Assembly (NCBI GenBank): GCA_003667245.1
Contig: RCNN01000069.1
Location: forward strand, 62,001-126,000
Reading direction: 5' to 3'
Length of the DNA stretch: 64,000 nucleotides
Origin: Heterostelium multicystogenum
Taxonomy: Eukaryota > Evosea > Eumycetozoa > Acytosteliales > Acytosteliaceae
The notes below the pieces were generated by a model. It worked only from the letters and a program-made list of their open reading frames with translations, did no database searches and was not told the DNA's origin. Below, piece by piece: positions 12,560-23,939 of this stretch. Position numbers and translations under genes: made by a program. Position 1 is the stretch's first letter. The number at the start of each line of letters is the position of its first letter.

Positions 12560-13368
12560 CTACACTCCTTTACTACTTGTTGAATCACTTGCTAAACTGT
12601 TGGTTAAATCATCGTCTTCTTCATTGTTGGTCATTGTACCTGAATTGTCAGTTGTGGTGGCTGATGTTGTTTTCTTTTGGTCTGCTCCAACCATTTGTTC
12701 ACCATCCAAGTGATCCATTCTAATCTCTTGACTACCAGCAATAGGTAGAGTGATAGCACCTTCAATACCATCTTGAGCATTCACTTTCTTTTGTGCGATA
12801 ATATCTCTCTTATTATAAAGAATCAACAACTTCCTGGTGAGATCATCTATTTGCAACTCAGTCTCATGCAAAGACTTCTTAACTACCTCATTCAACTGCT
12901 TCTCCAATGTATCTCTTTTCTGTTTCTGTTCATCGTTTAATTCATATTTACTTAGATTATTCAAAGTTTGCTCCATTCTGTTGAAACCAACCAAATAAAA
13001 TACTGTTAGTATTGCATCTCTCTCTACTAAACAACTTCAAAAGCATGCATACAATTGTACTTTTTTAAACTGTTCATCCTTTTGCGCCTCTAATTGGTCC
13101 AACGTCGAAGAAGTTTTATTTATAGCCAATGATATTTCAAACTCTATATCTTGTCCACTATTCACCTGCAGCATTAATTCATAGATTCAAACTAGTTCGT
13201 TAGTCATGACTAACTCAATGAACAACAAGGTTACGACAACTCAAGGCAATGTCGCATACATACATCATTCTTTGCTTCATTTACCGTCTCCGACAGATCT
13301 TCAATCATCTCTTGTCTCTTTCTCTCATTGGTTCTTGTTGGTAATAAACCCTTAATAAACTGATACAT
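12560..13368 (-). CDS. Coiled-coil protein of unknown function
   Basis: Three exons on the minus strand, 13264-13368, 13053-13165 and 12560-12977, splice in frame to 211 residues starting MYQFIKGLLPTRTNE. Residues about 15-135 are almost entirely charged amphipathic helix (coiled coil), including LEAQKDEQFKKVQL and KQKRDTLEKQLNEVVKK. The tail is polar, acidic and Ser/Thr-rich and ends STSSKGV. There is no signal peptide or membrane segment, so a cytosolic or nuclear scaffold is likely. The helical part recalls BAG-type or kinetochore-type small coiled coils, but I see no decisive motif. It is convergent with prp17, only about 145 bp from its stop. Confidence 0.65.
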
Positions 13369-13768
13369 CTTTACTAATATTACTAATACCTAAATAATAA
13401 ATATATAAATAAATAAATAAACACAATGTTTTAATATGAAAACTATGTATTGTTAATGTGTTGAACTATCAATGGCTATTAATATTAATATTTATAATTA
13501 ACAACTATACTATAATAATACCCTTTCACCCCTCCCCCCCCCCCCACTTCACAATACTCGTCCCTGGGAATATTTAAAATTCAAATAAATGTTGTCAATA
13601 TTAATATTATGTTTATATTAGAACCACGTTGTATGTGAATGGAAAATAAATTCATTGAATAGCATAAGGTATCTAACAGCAACTCTGTTGTAAAAGACTT
13701 AATATCTTGAATGTCTTGTGTTGCTCTGTGTGTGTATATAAATATATTAGAATATTCTAATATATAGT
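13369..13768. other. Spacer with a poly-C tract
   Basis: AT-rich spacer between two minus-strand genes. It contains an unusual C-rich tract at about 13528-13549, with a run of roughly 13 C. No gene seen. Confidence 0.5.
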
Positions 13769-15543
13769 TTATTCATCTGCTATTGATATTGCAAGTGAAT
13801 CAGGGTTGTCTTTGTTGACAACTTCATCGGTTTGCTTAGGACTAACAATAATATTAGTGGAGCTAGAATTGATATTGACTCTACTTTCGTCGTCATTGTC
13901 GGGTTTTGATGTTGCCACGATTGCTGCTTCTGTAGTTGATGATAGTTTTTTCACTTATCGAGTTGGTTGGACTGCTGTTTTTACTGTTACTGTAATTACT
14001 GTTGTTGTTGCTGCTGCTCTTTCTGCTTGTATTGGGATTGTCGGCACTGCCAATAAACTCGAGCTTATTAAGGTATATTCGCTGTAGGAAGGAAATACGG
14101 AATACCTTTTCTTTGTTGAAAGACCAGCTGTAGGTGATGGCAATGAACGATCCACACATTAGAATTTGACCAATGATCGGATCACCAAACAAATAGAATC
14201 CAATAGGCAAAATGGGGATCTGTGCAAGCAGCTGGAAGGCAAATGGCACCAGCAGGCACTGCGTGGCCGAGAAAGAGAGAGTTCGCATGACACCACCAAA
14301 GTAGAAGAGCGACGTCTGGTACGAGGGACTCTTGATAAACATTGCTGTGTAGATGCCAATGAGCATAATGATGAAAACGGAGCTGATGATGTCGGCGCGA
14401 TGCGGATTGCTCTTTCGGAGGTAGCTGAGATACATCAGAACGAAAGTAAATGGAACCATGCCCGCAAAACGAAGCGCAATAAAGAGGTATCGAATGTTTC
14501 TATCGTTAATCTGAAGATCCTGAATCAGATAGTAGGTGGACGAAAAGATAACAGTGAGGATCGCCAGGTATTCGACACTGACATGATTTCTGTAGTATTC
14601 AACAAAGGCGCTCTCCTTCTGCTTCTCGATGAACTGCCAACGGAATCGCTTTGTTTGCTTCTTCAATTCCTTAATATAATTCATATAGATCCTCGATGTT
14701 TTCAATGGTTTGTTTCCAGCCTTTTTCTTCTTGCTCCGCTTGTACCAAGGCTTCCTATTGACCTCTGTGGTCTGGACAGCTTCTAAAGCTGCATTTCCAG
14801 TCTCTTCCATCTCTATGCCATCTGCTATCTTAATGTCGGAATGATCATCTTCCTTACTCTGCGAAAAATCATGCAAAAGAGATGGATTGGCATTGATAAT
14901 ATCTCGTTCCTTCCTCAAATTTAAATACAAATCACGCTCTACCATCTCTATAGAACGCGATGCTGCTAGGATGGACAGTGTATAAACTAAATAGCTTGCG
15001 CCCTCGATGAAAATAATCCTTGTCACACCATAGTCGTGCTGGACCAATCGGACAACGATGAGTGCGACGATGCTGAACAAAGAGATGATGGTAGATCTCC
15101 AAAAACTTGATGCCGGGCACGGCAAACATCAGCCAGAGCAGAATCTGGCTGACAGGGTCGTCATAACCAGTGACCTTTGGCAAATTGTTGGTGCAGAAAA
15201 CCAACGGCAGAAAAACAGCGATCGACAGGTGGTTGGTCGACCTTGAAAACCAAGTCAAAAGAAAGGTGCAACTCGTGTTGAAGAGCTCGATCCAGTTGCC
15301 AATGTCCCTGGCCACAATGATGCCATCGCTCATAAATATATTCGAAAAAGTCCAGAGAATTTCAAAAGTCAAGATGATGGAGATGAGCACCTTATTCCCA
15401 AAGTGGTGTATCTCATTGGTGTGCTGGTCGTAATCCGACTCCAATTTGCTATCTTTGAATCGCAGTGTGACTTTTGAAATTTTGCCTTTGAGATTTCTCT
15501 GGACGACTAAGTGTTTTCTAAAAGTATTGATTACACCTTCCAT
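13769..15543 (-). CDS. Polytopic membrane protein, frameshifted in two runs
   Basis: The minus strand encodes one long membrane protein starting MEGVINTFRKHL (ATG 15543). Two large frames overlap: the first runs to about 15100 and the second from about 15105 to 13893. The switch falls in the A5 run at 15101-15105, where one base fewer would make the frame continuous. I count about ten hydrophobic helices in two blocks, separated by a basic/acidic loop (KPWYKRSKKKKAGNKPLKTS). The tail is Asn/Ser-rich. The frame ending at 13893 may be premature: a second length change in the T6 run at 13946-13951 would extend the protein to an acidic tail ending at 13769. The N-terminal cytosolic motif FKDSKLESDYDQH precedes the first helix. 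I do not recognise the family; a receptor, channel or cyclase-like membrane domain are possibilities. No catalytic domain is visible. Confidence 0.65.
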
Positions 15544-18406
15544 TTTATAAACAAATAATTAAATAATCTTTTAAATAAATACATAAAAATAAACAACAAA
15601 TAAAGAACTAATATTTAAACTTTAAGATATATATAATATATTTTTTTATTTATGTATTTATTTTAATTGAATATTATGATGAGATGTAATGCTAAACTAA
15701 CTAACTTTGTTAGGTTTCTTTGGAGAAACAATCATCATCTCCCATTTGATGAACAAAAATTAACATTTACATTAAAAAACTTAATAGTTTCAAACTAACA
15801 TCATTGACAAAATGGGTAATTCTAGTGCCCTTTTGTATATAAAAAACTGATCAGTGTAGTGGAGATCAACAGCAAACACACACATTCATCCACAACACAA
15901 TATTATGTCTCTATGCTATTCATTAAATGTTTTTTTATTAATTAAAAATCTAAAAATAAATTTTTGTTGAACATAACAAAATTCTTTGAGAAAATGAAGA
16001 TTGGGCGATTGATCTGACTAATTCAGTGTAAATATCTGTTGTCAAAGAACTATAAAACATAGGCCAAATTTCTCTATATATAATTAATTTGGTGAAACAT
16101 TTGATCTTCACTTTATTCGATTATCCCTTACTTGGCTAGCTTGTTAGACAATTGCGAGACACTTAATTTACTTTATTTTGATCTATATCTATCTGAACTT
16201 CTAAATCAACTTCAGGTGATCACTTGATGCATGTTTGTTGATTGAGATTATACTCTTCAATGATACCACAAACACGCACACTATTGTTGAAATTTATTCA
16301 CATTGTTTGTTTACTTTATGTCAATGTGTAAATCAATACGTTTATTATTTATAATATACATCTACCATAAGAAATGAATGATTGAACTGATATTGTAATA
16401 GACTGATGTAGGGTTGTTTGATTCATCTTACCAAACTTAAAGTTAAATAGTTGTTGCAATCATATGAAATGTATGCTAAACAAACTGTTTGATAAACTAA
16501 CAATTGCTGCTTGCCTAAGCATAGACCCAGTAGTCCGATGTCTACTTAATTACTTTACATCGAATACCTAAACAATTTTTGAATGTTGCATCGTAAAAGG
16601 AGTTGATTGATGGTGTAAATCTCTATCTACCTTTTCAAACAATTGCAACAAACCAACCTTAAAACAAAGATAATAATATAACAACAAACCAATGAGCTAT
16701 TAATATTCAACCAATGAGCTTAGGTTTGTTGGTAGTTTGTAGTTGGCTGTTTGGTTTAATTAATTAATTGGTAAATGTGATCTGTCTAGGTCGATTGATA
16801 TATATGTTGTATTGGGCGATTGGCAGATAGATAGATGGATAAAGAGTTCAGAGAGCAGTGATCAACTCTGAAAGTATAAAAATAGGACTTTATAAATCAG
16901 ATCTAGTGGGCCAAGCCTTGAGACTTGGGGTTTGGTTTCGATGAATCACATTCTATCTCCTCACTACGTTGGTACAACAGTGAAGTGAGTGGATCTATAA
17001 ATGAGCATTTTAATATATATTGGGGACTATTAATATGATTAATGACCATTGAAATTGAATTTATAGTTGACAATATATCACATCATAGTACCAGGAAGTG
17101 TAGTGACCATTGTGCATGCACCACCAAACATGTTAAAAGACCATCAAACAATAAATAGATTAAAAGAAAGGAGTTGATCGATTAAATTAATTTAATTAAC
17201 AGACAGCAGGAATAAATATGACGAACATCCTTTCCTTACCGCTTGATACCAACACCACCACTCCTCTGGTACCAATAGCTATTGCATAGAATACGATACG
17301 AATACCTATTTTAACACTACATCAACTGATATGCAATCCATCCAAATTTCGATCTAAAATACGATGAAAACACAATCTAAATCATTATCTGAATTTAATT
17401 TCTAAATTTAACACTTGTCGTATGGGCTTGTAGAATGGAAACTGATTTGATTGGGCGAGTTTAGAAAGCTGTTAAAAGACCTCAACCAAATCTCAAAAAG
17501 ATTCAACTGCACACACCATTGATTTATCATACTTCACACCAATTTTTTTGATCAACGAAAGACAAATTTGGCAAATATCTCATCAGGATTCCAAACCAAA
17601 ATACAAGCCCCAAGCGCATAATCGCTCTATCGTATTTTTTTATTTTCACCTTAAGTTTTTCTTTCGATGGATACATTTGATGGATTAAAATGTCAAAAAA
17701 AAAACAAAAATAAAAAAACAACGCAACACACTATGCAATGCACCAAAATATTTTAAATTTTGTGCAAATGTATTTTTAAAAAATCGTTAGGGTGAGTGTG
17801 ATTAATAAAACCAACCAACAACTTTGACACAATCTCAATTTTTATAAGTGCTATATCATGTCTTGTCCAGACCACCACCACTACCAACACCACCGAATTT
17901 AATTTTTTTTGAATTAGAAACAAACCAAACAGCTAACTACCTTTGCTTGCTCCTTGCCAACCTGCTTATTTTCATTCAGCACTTCTATTCTAATATCTAT
18001 AATCTAACACACACAATCAATCAAACAAAACAAAACAAACCAAACCAAACCAAACAAAACTAAACCATCTTTCCTTATCTTATTGAATTGATTAGTATCT
18101 AGCAAATCAATCACTTTTTTTTTATTTTAATATTTTTTCGTAATAATATATAAATAAAGTTGTTATAGTTATAATTATAGATTTTTATATATATATTTAT
18201 TTTTGTATTAGTACTATACTATAATTAAAATTATTAAGATCAAAACACGAAAAAAGAAAATCATATCACTCACACACGCACACGCACAAATATATTCATA
18301 TTCATATACCACTCGCCCCCCATCAAAACAAATCATTTGTAGATAAAATAAACCTTTTTTAAAGTTTCCAAATTTGGAAAACAAATAACAAAGATAGATA
18401 TAGAAA
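15544..18406. other. Long intergenic region upstream of the receptor gene
   Basis: About 2.9 kb with no convincing gene on either strand. It is very AT-rich, with A/T homopolymers, CCAAA-type repeats (about 18025-18060) and C-rich patches (17865-17890). Open frames here are short and of low-complexity composition. The length is consistent with an extended developmental promoter for the Grl-type receptor gene, which is an inference. Confidence 0.45.
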
Positions 18407-20537
18407 ATGTATAATAAAAATATAAATATTGTATTATTACTACTCTTGTCTAGTTTGGTCACTGTCAAGTTGATAGAGGTCAAACTGGCAGTGCTTTTGC
18501 CAGGACAGATCGCCGATCTGGCCTTCAACTACGTCGTCAATCAGGGCGCCGGTAAAACCGAACAAAACATGCAGGTCTTCAACTCCACCGTTATCGAGTC
18601 GCTCAACAACTACGACGACGTCTACAGTAACATCGAGTCACTCGTCAAAAATGGATACAACTACATCATGACTAGCGATCTCTCCCAGCAGGAGGCTGCT
18701 TTCGACGCCGCCAACCGTTGGAGCAAGAGCAAGAACGTCTATTTTTTGATTCGTGCCGACGGTAGTTACAAATCGTCGTCGCCACTCGTCTCCACCTACG
18801 ACATCAACCCAATCTCACCATTCTACATGCTCGGATATTTGGCCGGTCTCCAGTCGGCTTCGATGAGCAACAAGATTGGTTTCGTCGTCCCAGGTCCCGA
18901 CACCGAGAACTACTACACCTCCAATGTCTTTTACGCCGGTGCCCACAGGGCCAACCCCAATGCCAAGGTCTACGTCGTCTCCACCTCCTCCTACGATGAT
19001 GTTGACACTGCCAACGGTGCCATCAATATCTTGCGTAATGTCAGCGTCGACATTGTCTCACAATCTCAAACCAGCAATCAAGTCGGTGAGACCTTTGTCC
19101 ACAACGGTAAATTCGCACTTGGATCCAACGGTTTCCCATACGAATCCATTCTTGGTGGTTCAGTCATCCAAAGTATCGTCATGAACTTTGACACCATCTT
19201 CACCCACGTCGGTGTTTCCATTCAATACAACAACTACACTCAAAACGACTACTATTTGGACTTCAACTCTGGTTTCTACACCTTGGATCGTTACTCATTC
19301 ATTGTAAGTTTTACTCGCTCCAAGTATTATACCAAGACAACTCATATTCACTTTTCTTTACTCTCAGGTCGACGATACTTTCAAGAGCATGGCTAATGCA
19401 GTCTATGATGAGTTAAGATCAAAGAAAGCTACTGAACACCCATACTTGTGCGATTCATTGAATGTCCCAGTTTATGGTACTCAATGCATTAGCTATGGAC
19501 AGTTGTTGGATATGAAGAAATTGTACGTCCAGATCAACGACATGGGATACTTTGCCATGCCCACCACTGAGGTCTACGATCGTAAGCAAATCAACACTGC
19601 TTTCGTCGCAGTCTCTGCCATTCAAATCGGAGTTGCATTCGTCTTCTTCATTCTCTGCATTGTTTTCAAGAAGAAGCTCCCAATCCAATATTCAAACATC
19701 CTCTTCTGCTTTGGTCTTGGATTCGGTGCCATCTTGGTGCCAGTTGGTGTCATCTTGTTCAACACCCACCAAAAGACAACCGGTATCTGTAACTCACGTA
19801 TCTGGATGTTGTCGCTCGGATACAACTTCCTCATTGGTTTGATGATCATCAAGAACACCCGTATCTACCTCAAGTTCAAGGAGTTGCTCGCCACCCGTTC
19901 CGACGAAATCTCACCAATCCCCCCAAGCAAGGTCTACAACTGGTACATCGGATTGTTGCTCATCAACGTCCTCCTCTTGGCTCTCTACACTGGTGTTGGT
20001 GACGTTTCCAACTACGATTCTCTCGGTTTGGACGGAATCGGAAAGTACGAGTACACCCAGAACTGCGTCAACAACAAGTCTGGTGACAACATCATCTACG
20101 CACTCTTGGTGTTCCACGGACTCCAATTACTCTACGGTTGTTTAATCTCCTGGAAGACACGTACCATCGATCTCGAGGAGTTTGAAGAGACCCACGAGTT
20201 TGCCAGTGCCATCTACTTGATCAGCTTCACCTTGTTCATCGTCATTCCATTGATGGCAGGTATCGAGAACCAACGTTCACGTGACGCTATCATCTCATCT
20301 ATGGCCGTTTTCACCACCTTCACCACACTTTTGATCATCTTTGGTTCCAAGATGTGGAAGATCTACAAGCCAGTCGAAGATGATGGTTTGCCACAAATCA
20401 AGATGCAAGATCTTCCAGACAAGCGTCGTGGTAAGACCTCACCATACAACCACTCAACCCTCACCAAATCACAGTTCTTGACCGCCGTTGTTAACCCAAC
20501 TGGATCATCATCTTTCAAGGATCCAGCCTCCGACTAA
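18407..20537 (+). CDS. Family 3 GPCR, Grl-type (Bmp/PnrA-like ectodomain + 7TM)
   Basis: Two exons, 18407-19303 and 19368-20537, join in phase 0 through a GTAAGT...CTCTCAG intron and give 688 residues. Residues 1-22 are a signal peptide. Residues about 25-330 form a periplasmic-binding-like Bmp/PnrA domain (start VKLAVLLPGQIADLAFNYVV; also NPISPFYMLGYLAG and NKIGFVVPG). A juxtamembrane segment leads to seven hydrophobic helices (about residues 385-620) of the metabotropic-glutamate/GABA-B class, including ICNSRIWMLSLGYNFLIGL between TM2 and TM3. The cytoplasmic tail is short. This architecture defines the dictyostelid Grl receptors, which sense small molecules such as GABA or glutamate and some of which act in sporulation and phagocytosis. 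The ligand of this member is unknown. The gene has markedly higher GC3 and cleaner codon choice than its neighbours, suggesting strong expression. Confidence 0.93.
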
Positions 20538-20765
20538 AATACACAAAACAACCATTAAAACCATATCGAAATAACAAATATATATATAACAAAAACACAA
20601 ATAAAAACAGTAATAAAATCAAAATAAATAAATCGCGAATTGTAAAATATATAGATTAAAATAAATGCACATCGACTCTAAATTTCATATTGGGAATATT
20701 ATATTATATTCAATTTATTACAATAAAGGAAAATATAGATTCACTGATTGGATTTTGAAACATGT

Positions 20766-21218
20766 TTAGAGAACATGGGTATATTTGAGGTACATGTTGG
20801 CTGGCTGAGTTCCCTTGTTGATGTATCCGAATGTGAAGGTTTGACCAGCTGCCAAGGTTGAAGCGTAGGATGGGAGAGTGAAATCATTTCCAACTGTTTG
20901 GATGTTCCAGATGGAAGTGGCATCTCTGATGTTCAAAGTACCATCGGCAGCTCCGATGATGACGTGGTTAACTGGACGTGGACCATTGTTTCTGATAGTG
21001 ACTTCGACTTGGGTGAATGGTTTGCTTCCATTGTCGTCAGTCCATTGTTTGACAACCTTTTGGGTTAAAGTTACACGATCACATCGGTAGATGCAACCAT
21101 AATCATGACCATCGACAACACAAGAGTAGAATGGGTTGCAAATATTTGAACCACAGTTGTAGTGAGCGCTTGAGAGGGCAACTGCCATCAAAACAAAGAG
21201 AGCAATCAAGACTTTCAT
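20766..21218 (-). CDS. Secreted CBM49 cellulose-binding protein
   Basis: A single-exon gene for 150 residues. Residues 1-18 are a classic signal peptide (MKVLIALFVLMAVALSSA). A short Cys-rich segment follows (about 19-46; CGSNICNPFYSC), and then a carbohydrate-binding module of the CBM49 type from about 50 to 148, with hallmarks TQKVVKQWTDDNG, VEVTIRNNGPRPV, SIWNIQ, and LAAGQTFTFGYIN. CBM49 modules bind crystalline cellulose; in dictyostelids such secreted proteins associate with stalk, slime sheath or spore-coat cellulose. Strong codon bias points to high developmental expression. The gene is convergent with the receptor gene. Confidence 0.9.
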   Translation of the reverse strand: MKVLIALFVLMAVALSSAHYNCGSNICNPFYSCVVDGHDYGCIYRCDRVTLTQKVVKQWTDDNGSKPFTQVEVTIRNNGPRPVNHVIIGAADGTLNIRDATSIWNIQTVGNDFTLPSYASTLAAGQTFTFGYINKGTQPANMYLKYTHVL

Positions 21219-21970
21219 TTTGGAAATTACGATTTTATAGAGTTGGCAAGTTTAGAGTTTGTTATTATAACTATAATATTTTGATGTTTGGATATCAATA
21301 CAAAATGACCAACTATTTATAGCTTATTTTAAAACATAATTTTAATACTTTTAAATATATTTCCATAGTTAATTATTATATATTATAATACACTGTATTG
21401 TTAAAGGATAGTTATTATCTTAGAGATATTATTTTCCACTAAAAATCTATCTCTTGATACTAAAGATTAAAATTTAAAGAAACCAGTCATTTCTTTGTTT
21501 CTAAATTTATCGAGTTAAAAAAAATGAGTAATAAATAAATGGTTCTTTACCAATTAATCATCAAATTGATTTATTCCAATTCTAGAATTAGATTTATGAT
21601 GAATTTACATTGGTCAAAGGGATAAAGTTATATTATATTATATTATCTTATGTTTGTATTTAATGAATATGAATTGAAAATCCAATAATAACCATTAAAA
21701 ACTGGATTTTAAAATATTATCAAAAAATTTTATAGAACAGTTGGTAAAATCAATTTGTAATGAAGTGATTATTCATTACAAGCATTCTATATATATGAAC
21801 GATGTAAAACCATAATCATGCATCGTGTAAAAACTCGATAAATAGTCTAACGAAGAATAATAAAGATCACTTTTTCGTCTTGTCGTGTTTGACAATGATA
21901 ATTCAGTATATATAAAATTATAGTAATATAGAGAATATAAGCCTCTATATTATTCAATTCTCCATTCAAT
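21219..21970. other. AT-rich spacer
   Basis: Contains the upstream region of the CBM49 gene, with AT repeats around 21370-21390 and 21630-21650, and the region 5' of the tRNA gene. No coding signal seen. Confidence 0.4.
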
Positions 21971-22041
21971 GGCTCCATAGTTGAATGGTACAATACTACC
22001 TTTGGGTGGTAGTGGTCTGGGTTCGATTCCCGGTGGAGCCC
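21971..22041 (+). tRNA. tRNA-Pro (anticodon UGG)
   Basis: A full cloverleaf can be drawn: acceptor GGCTCCA pairs with TGGAGCC; D arm GTTG/CAAT; anticodon arm CTACC-TTTGGGT-GGTAG with anticodon TGG; T arm CTGGG-TTCGATT-CCCGG; discriminator C at 22041. The internal promoter boxes A (TAGTTGAATGG) and B (GGTTCGATTCC) are present, as expected for RNA polymerase III. No intron. A T-rich stretch downstream could act as terminator. Confidence 0.93.
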
Positions 22042-22051
22042 AATATATTTT

Positions 22052-23299
22052 TTATTTTCGTACCGCATGCGACCTTATTGGTTCTGGGATTGTAAAACAC
22101 ACCGCCTCAATACCAGCTACCTTGATGCTCTTCTTGTCGAACTGACAGCCACTCATCTCGAGCCATGGTGTGAACTGAAGAAGATATTGTTGGATGAAAA
22201 TCTTAGCTTGTTCCAAACCTAACCTTCCATATGAGATTGTCGAAGGAGAACTCCACCAAGAGGATTCCCAGTAATCATCCAGGTTAGTAAGAATCTGAAG
22301 GACAGGATGTCTCCGTGATCGATATCCAGCAACAACGAACTGACACCATGCTTGATAAGATGATTCTTCAGTGATGGTACCTTGTTTCTTGAGTTTCATC
22401 GAAACATGGTGTTGAGACCGGCCTTTCTAGAATTGGTTGGTGCAATGATGAGATCTGTTGTACCAGTAAGCTCAAACGGAAGAAAGTCTACATATTCTGA
22501 AGCATAGAGGAATGTTTCATCATCAGAGACATCGTAATACTGGAAGTATTGGTTAAGGGGAATGTTCTCTTGGAGCCAATCAATGACATAGATACTCTTT
22601 GATGGACTCCCTTGATGTTCATCTGACTCTTTGATATATCTCTTCTCATGTTCTTTGATCTGCTGATTCTCTGTCCATTCTTCAATCCATGGGAAGCCCT
22701 TCATTGTTGACCTCTTTGGCAGGGGGATATTGATATTGACCACGTTCATATTGAACATTGATTTATCCAAGATTCTGTACCACTTTTTTTCTAGTGATTC
22801 TTGAAATGTGGAGTTTCTTTTTCAATACACCAACGTTCAAGAGACCTCGAGAAAGACCAACTACAATCATATCTATCTTCTGGACAAGCTTAACTGTGTT
22901 AGGAGTAAAAATTTCAGTATCAATCCTAAATGTAACTCACTCTCATTTCTACTTACTTATATCTTGTACTTTTACAACAGGTGCTTGAGTGTGTATGTTA
23001 GTATGAATGACAACATTGCCAAGATGTTAATTGTACTTACAAACTGAACCTGATTGTTGGGACCTGAGGTATTCTTTGAGGTTGATGATATCATCAGTGG
23101 TGAATCCTATTTGGTACAGATCCTTCTTCTTCTCTGGATCAATGAGGGCATTATTGATGGATGTTAGAGAGTCATATCCGGCTTTCAACAATGAAGATGC
23201 TGTGATGGATGTGCAGTTGGCTTTTGTGAGAAGTAGTGCAAGGGATTGCTCACTTTCTTTTGATTGTAGGTGTGATTGGTTATCTTGTTGATCAGTCAT
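22052..23299 (-). pseudogene. Crinkler (CRN)-like gene with N-terminal SAM-like domain
   Basis: The first exon (23299 to 23041) encodes a small helical SAM/hairpin-like domain (LLKAGYDSLTSINNAL, FTTDDIINLKEYLRS) and ends at a GTAAGT donor. The body (about 22955 to 22052) has features of the C-terminal nuclease-like domain of CRN/Crinkler proteins: acidic segment FLPFELTGTTDLIIAP, then KLKKQGTI as the likely E/D-x-K-like strand, a Gln-containing helix, and the LQILTNLDDYW strand. The body contains two frame breaks, one in a T5 run at 22818-22822 and one near 22400 between TMF and KLKK. The exon structure between 22955 and 23041 is unresolved. CRN-like proteins occur in oomycetes, fungi, dictyostelids and plants, often with nucleotide-binding or nuclease modules; activity here cannot be claimed. 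It ends 11 bp from tRNA-Pro. Confidence 0.5.
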
Positions 23300-23939
23300 C
23301 TTGAGAAATGATCTTAAGATAGAGTGAAATATGTACAAAAAAAAGAAAGAAGTATGTTGAGCTAGAGAAAATAGTTGTATTTGGTTGGTGTGCAATGAGC
23401 AATGAATGGTTAGCTGAGGTGATCTCAAATTTAATTTAATAAAATTCCAGTTAATACTGAATTAATTAAAATATTATTATAATAGAAATTAAATTTTGAA
23501 AGTTAACAATTTTAAGTATCTCTTTCTTTAAACCCCTATCTAAAGTCATCTGAGCACTTTGTTAGAATTAGATCGATTTATAAACCAAGTAATTGATTTT
23601 ATTTGAATTTTTTAATCAAAAACTCTCTTCAATATTGATACCAACAACTGATAAACTATATATATTCTAATGATATTGTAATGTGATTATGTAATGTTCA
23701 ACTTCAGATATTGATTGGGTTTAATTAAACCTTCTATTTGCATGATTATCCTTCATTTGTCAAAAACTACCCCATTTTTAATATGAAAAGGTTCCAGAAA
23801 AAACAAAAAATTGGGTTTATTGGATTAGCTGATAAAACTAATGTCATAGTGGGGATAGTTAGATCGAGAAAGTCACTACATTTTATAATAAAGAAAGTTG
23901 AAAGAAAGAAATTGTGTCTAATAATAATATTGATAATAG
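23300..23939. promoter_or_regulatory. Divergent intergenic region
   Basis: AT-rich region between the Crinkler-like gene (minus) and the intact B-box/Kelch-like gene (plus). An open frame at 23738-23947 lacks any recognisable feature and overlaps the start of the B-box gene, so it is not called. Confidence 0.35.

Noticed and set aside
17848..18063. Plus-strand open frame of 71 codons
   Set aside because: Low-complexity CCA/AAAC repeat translation in an intergenic region, with no family features.
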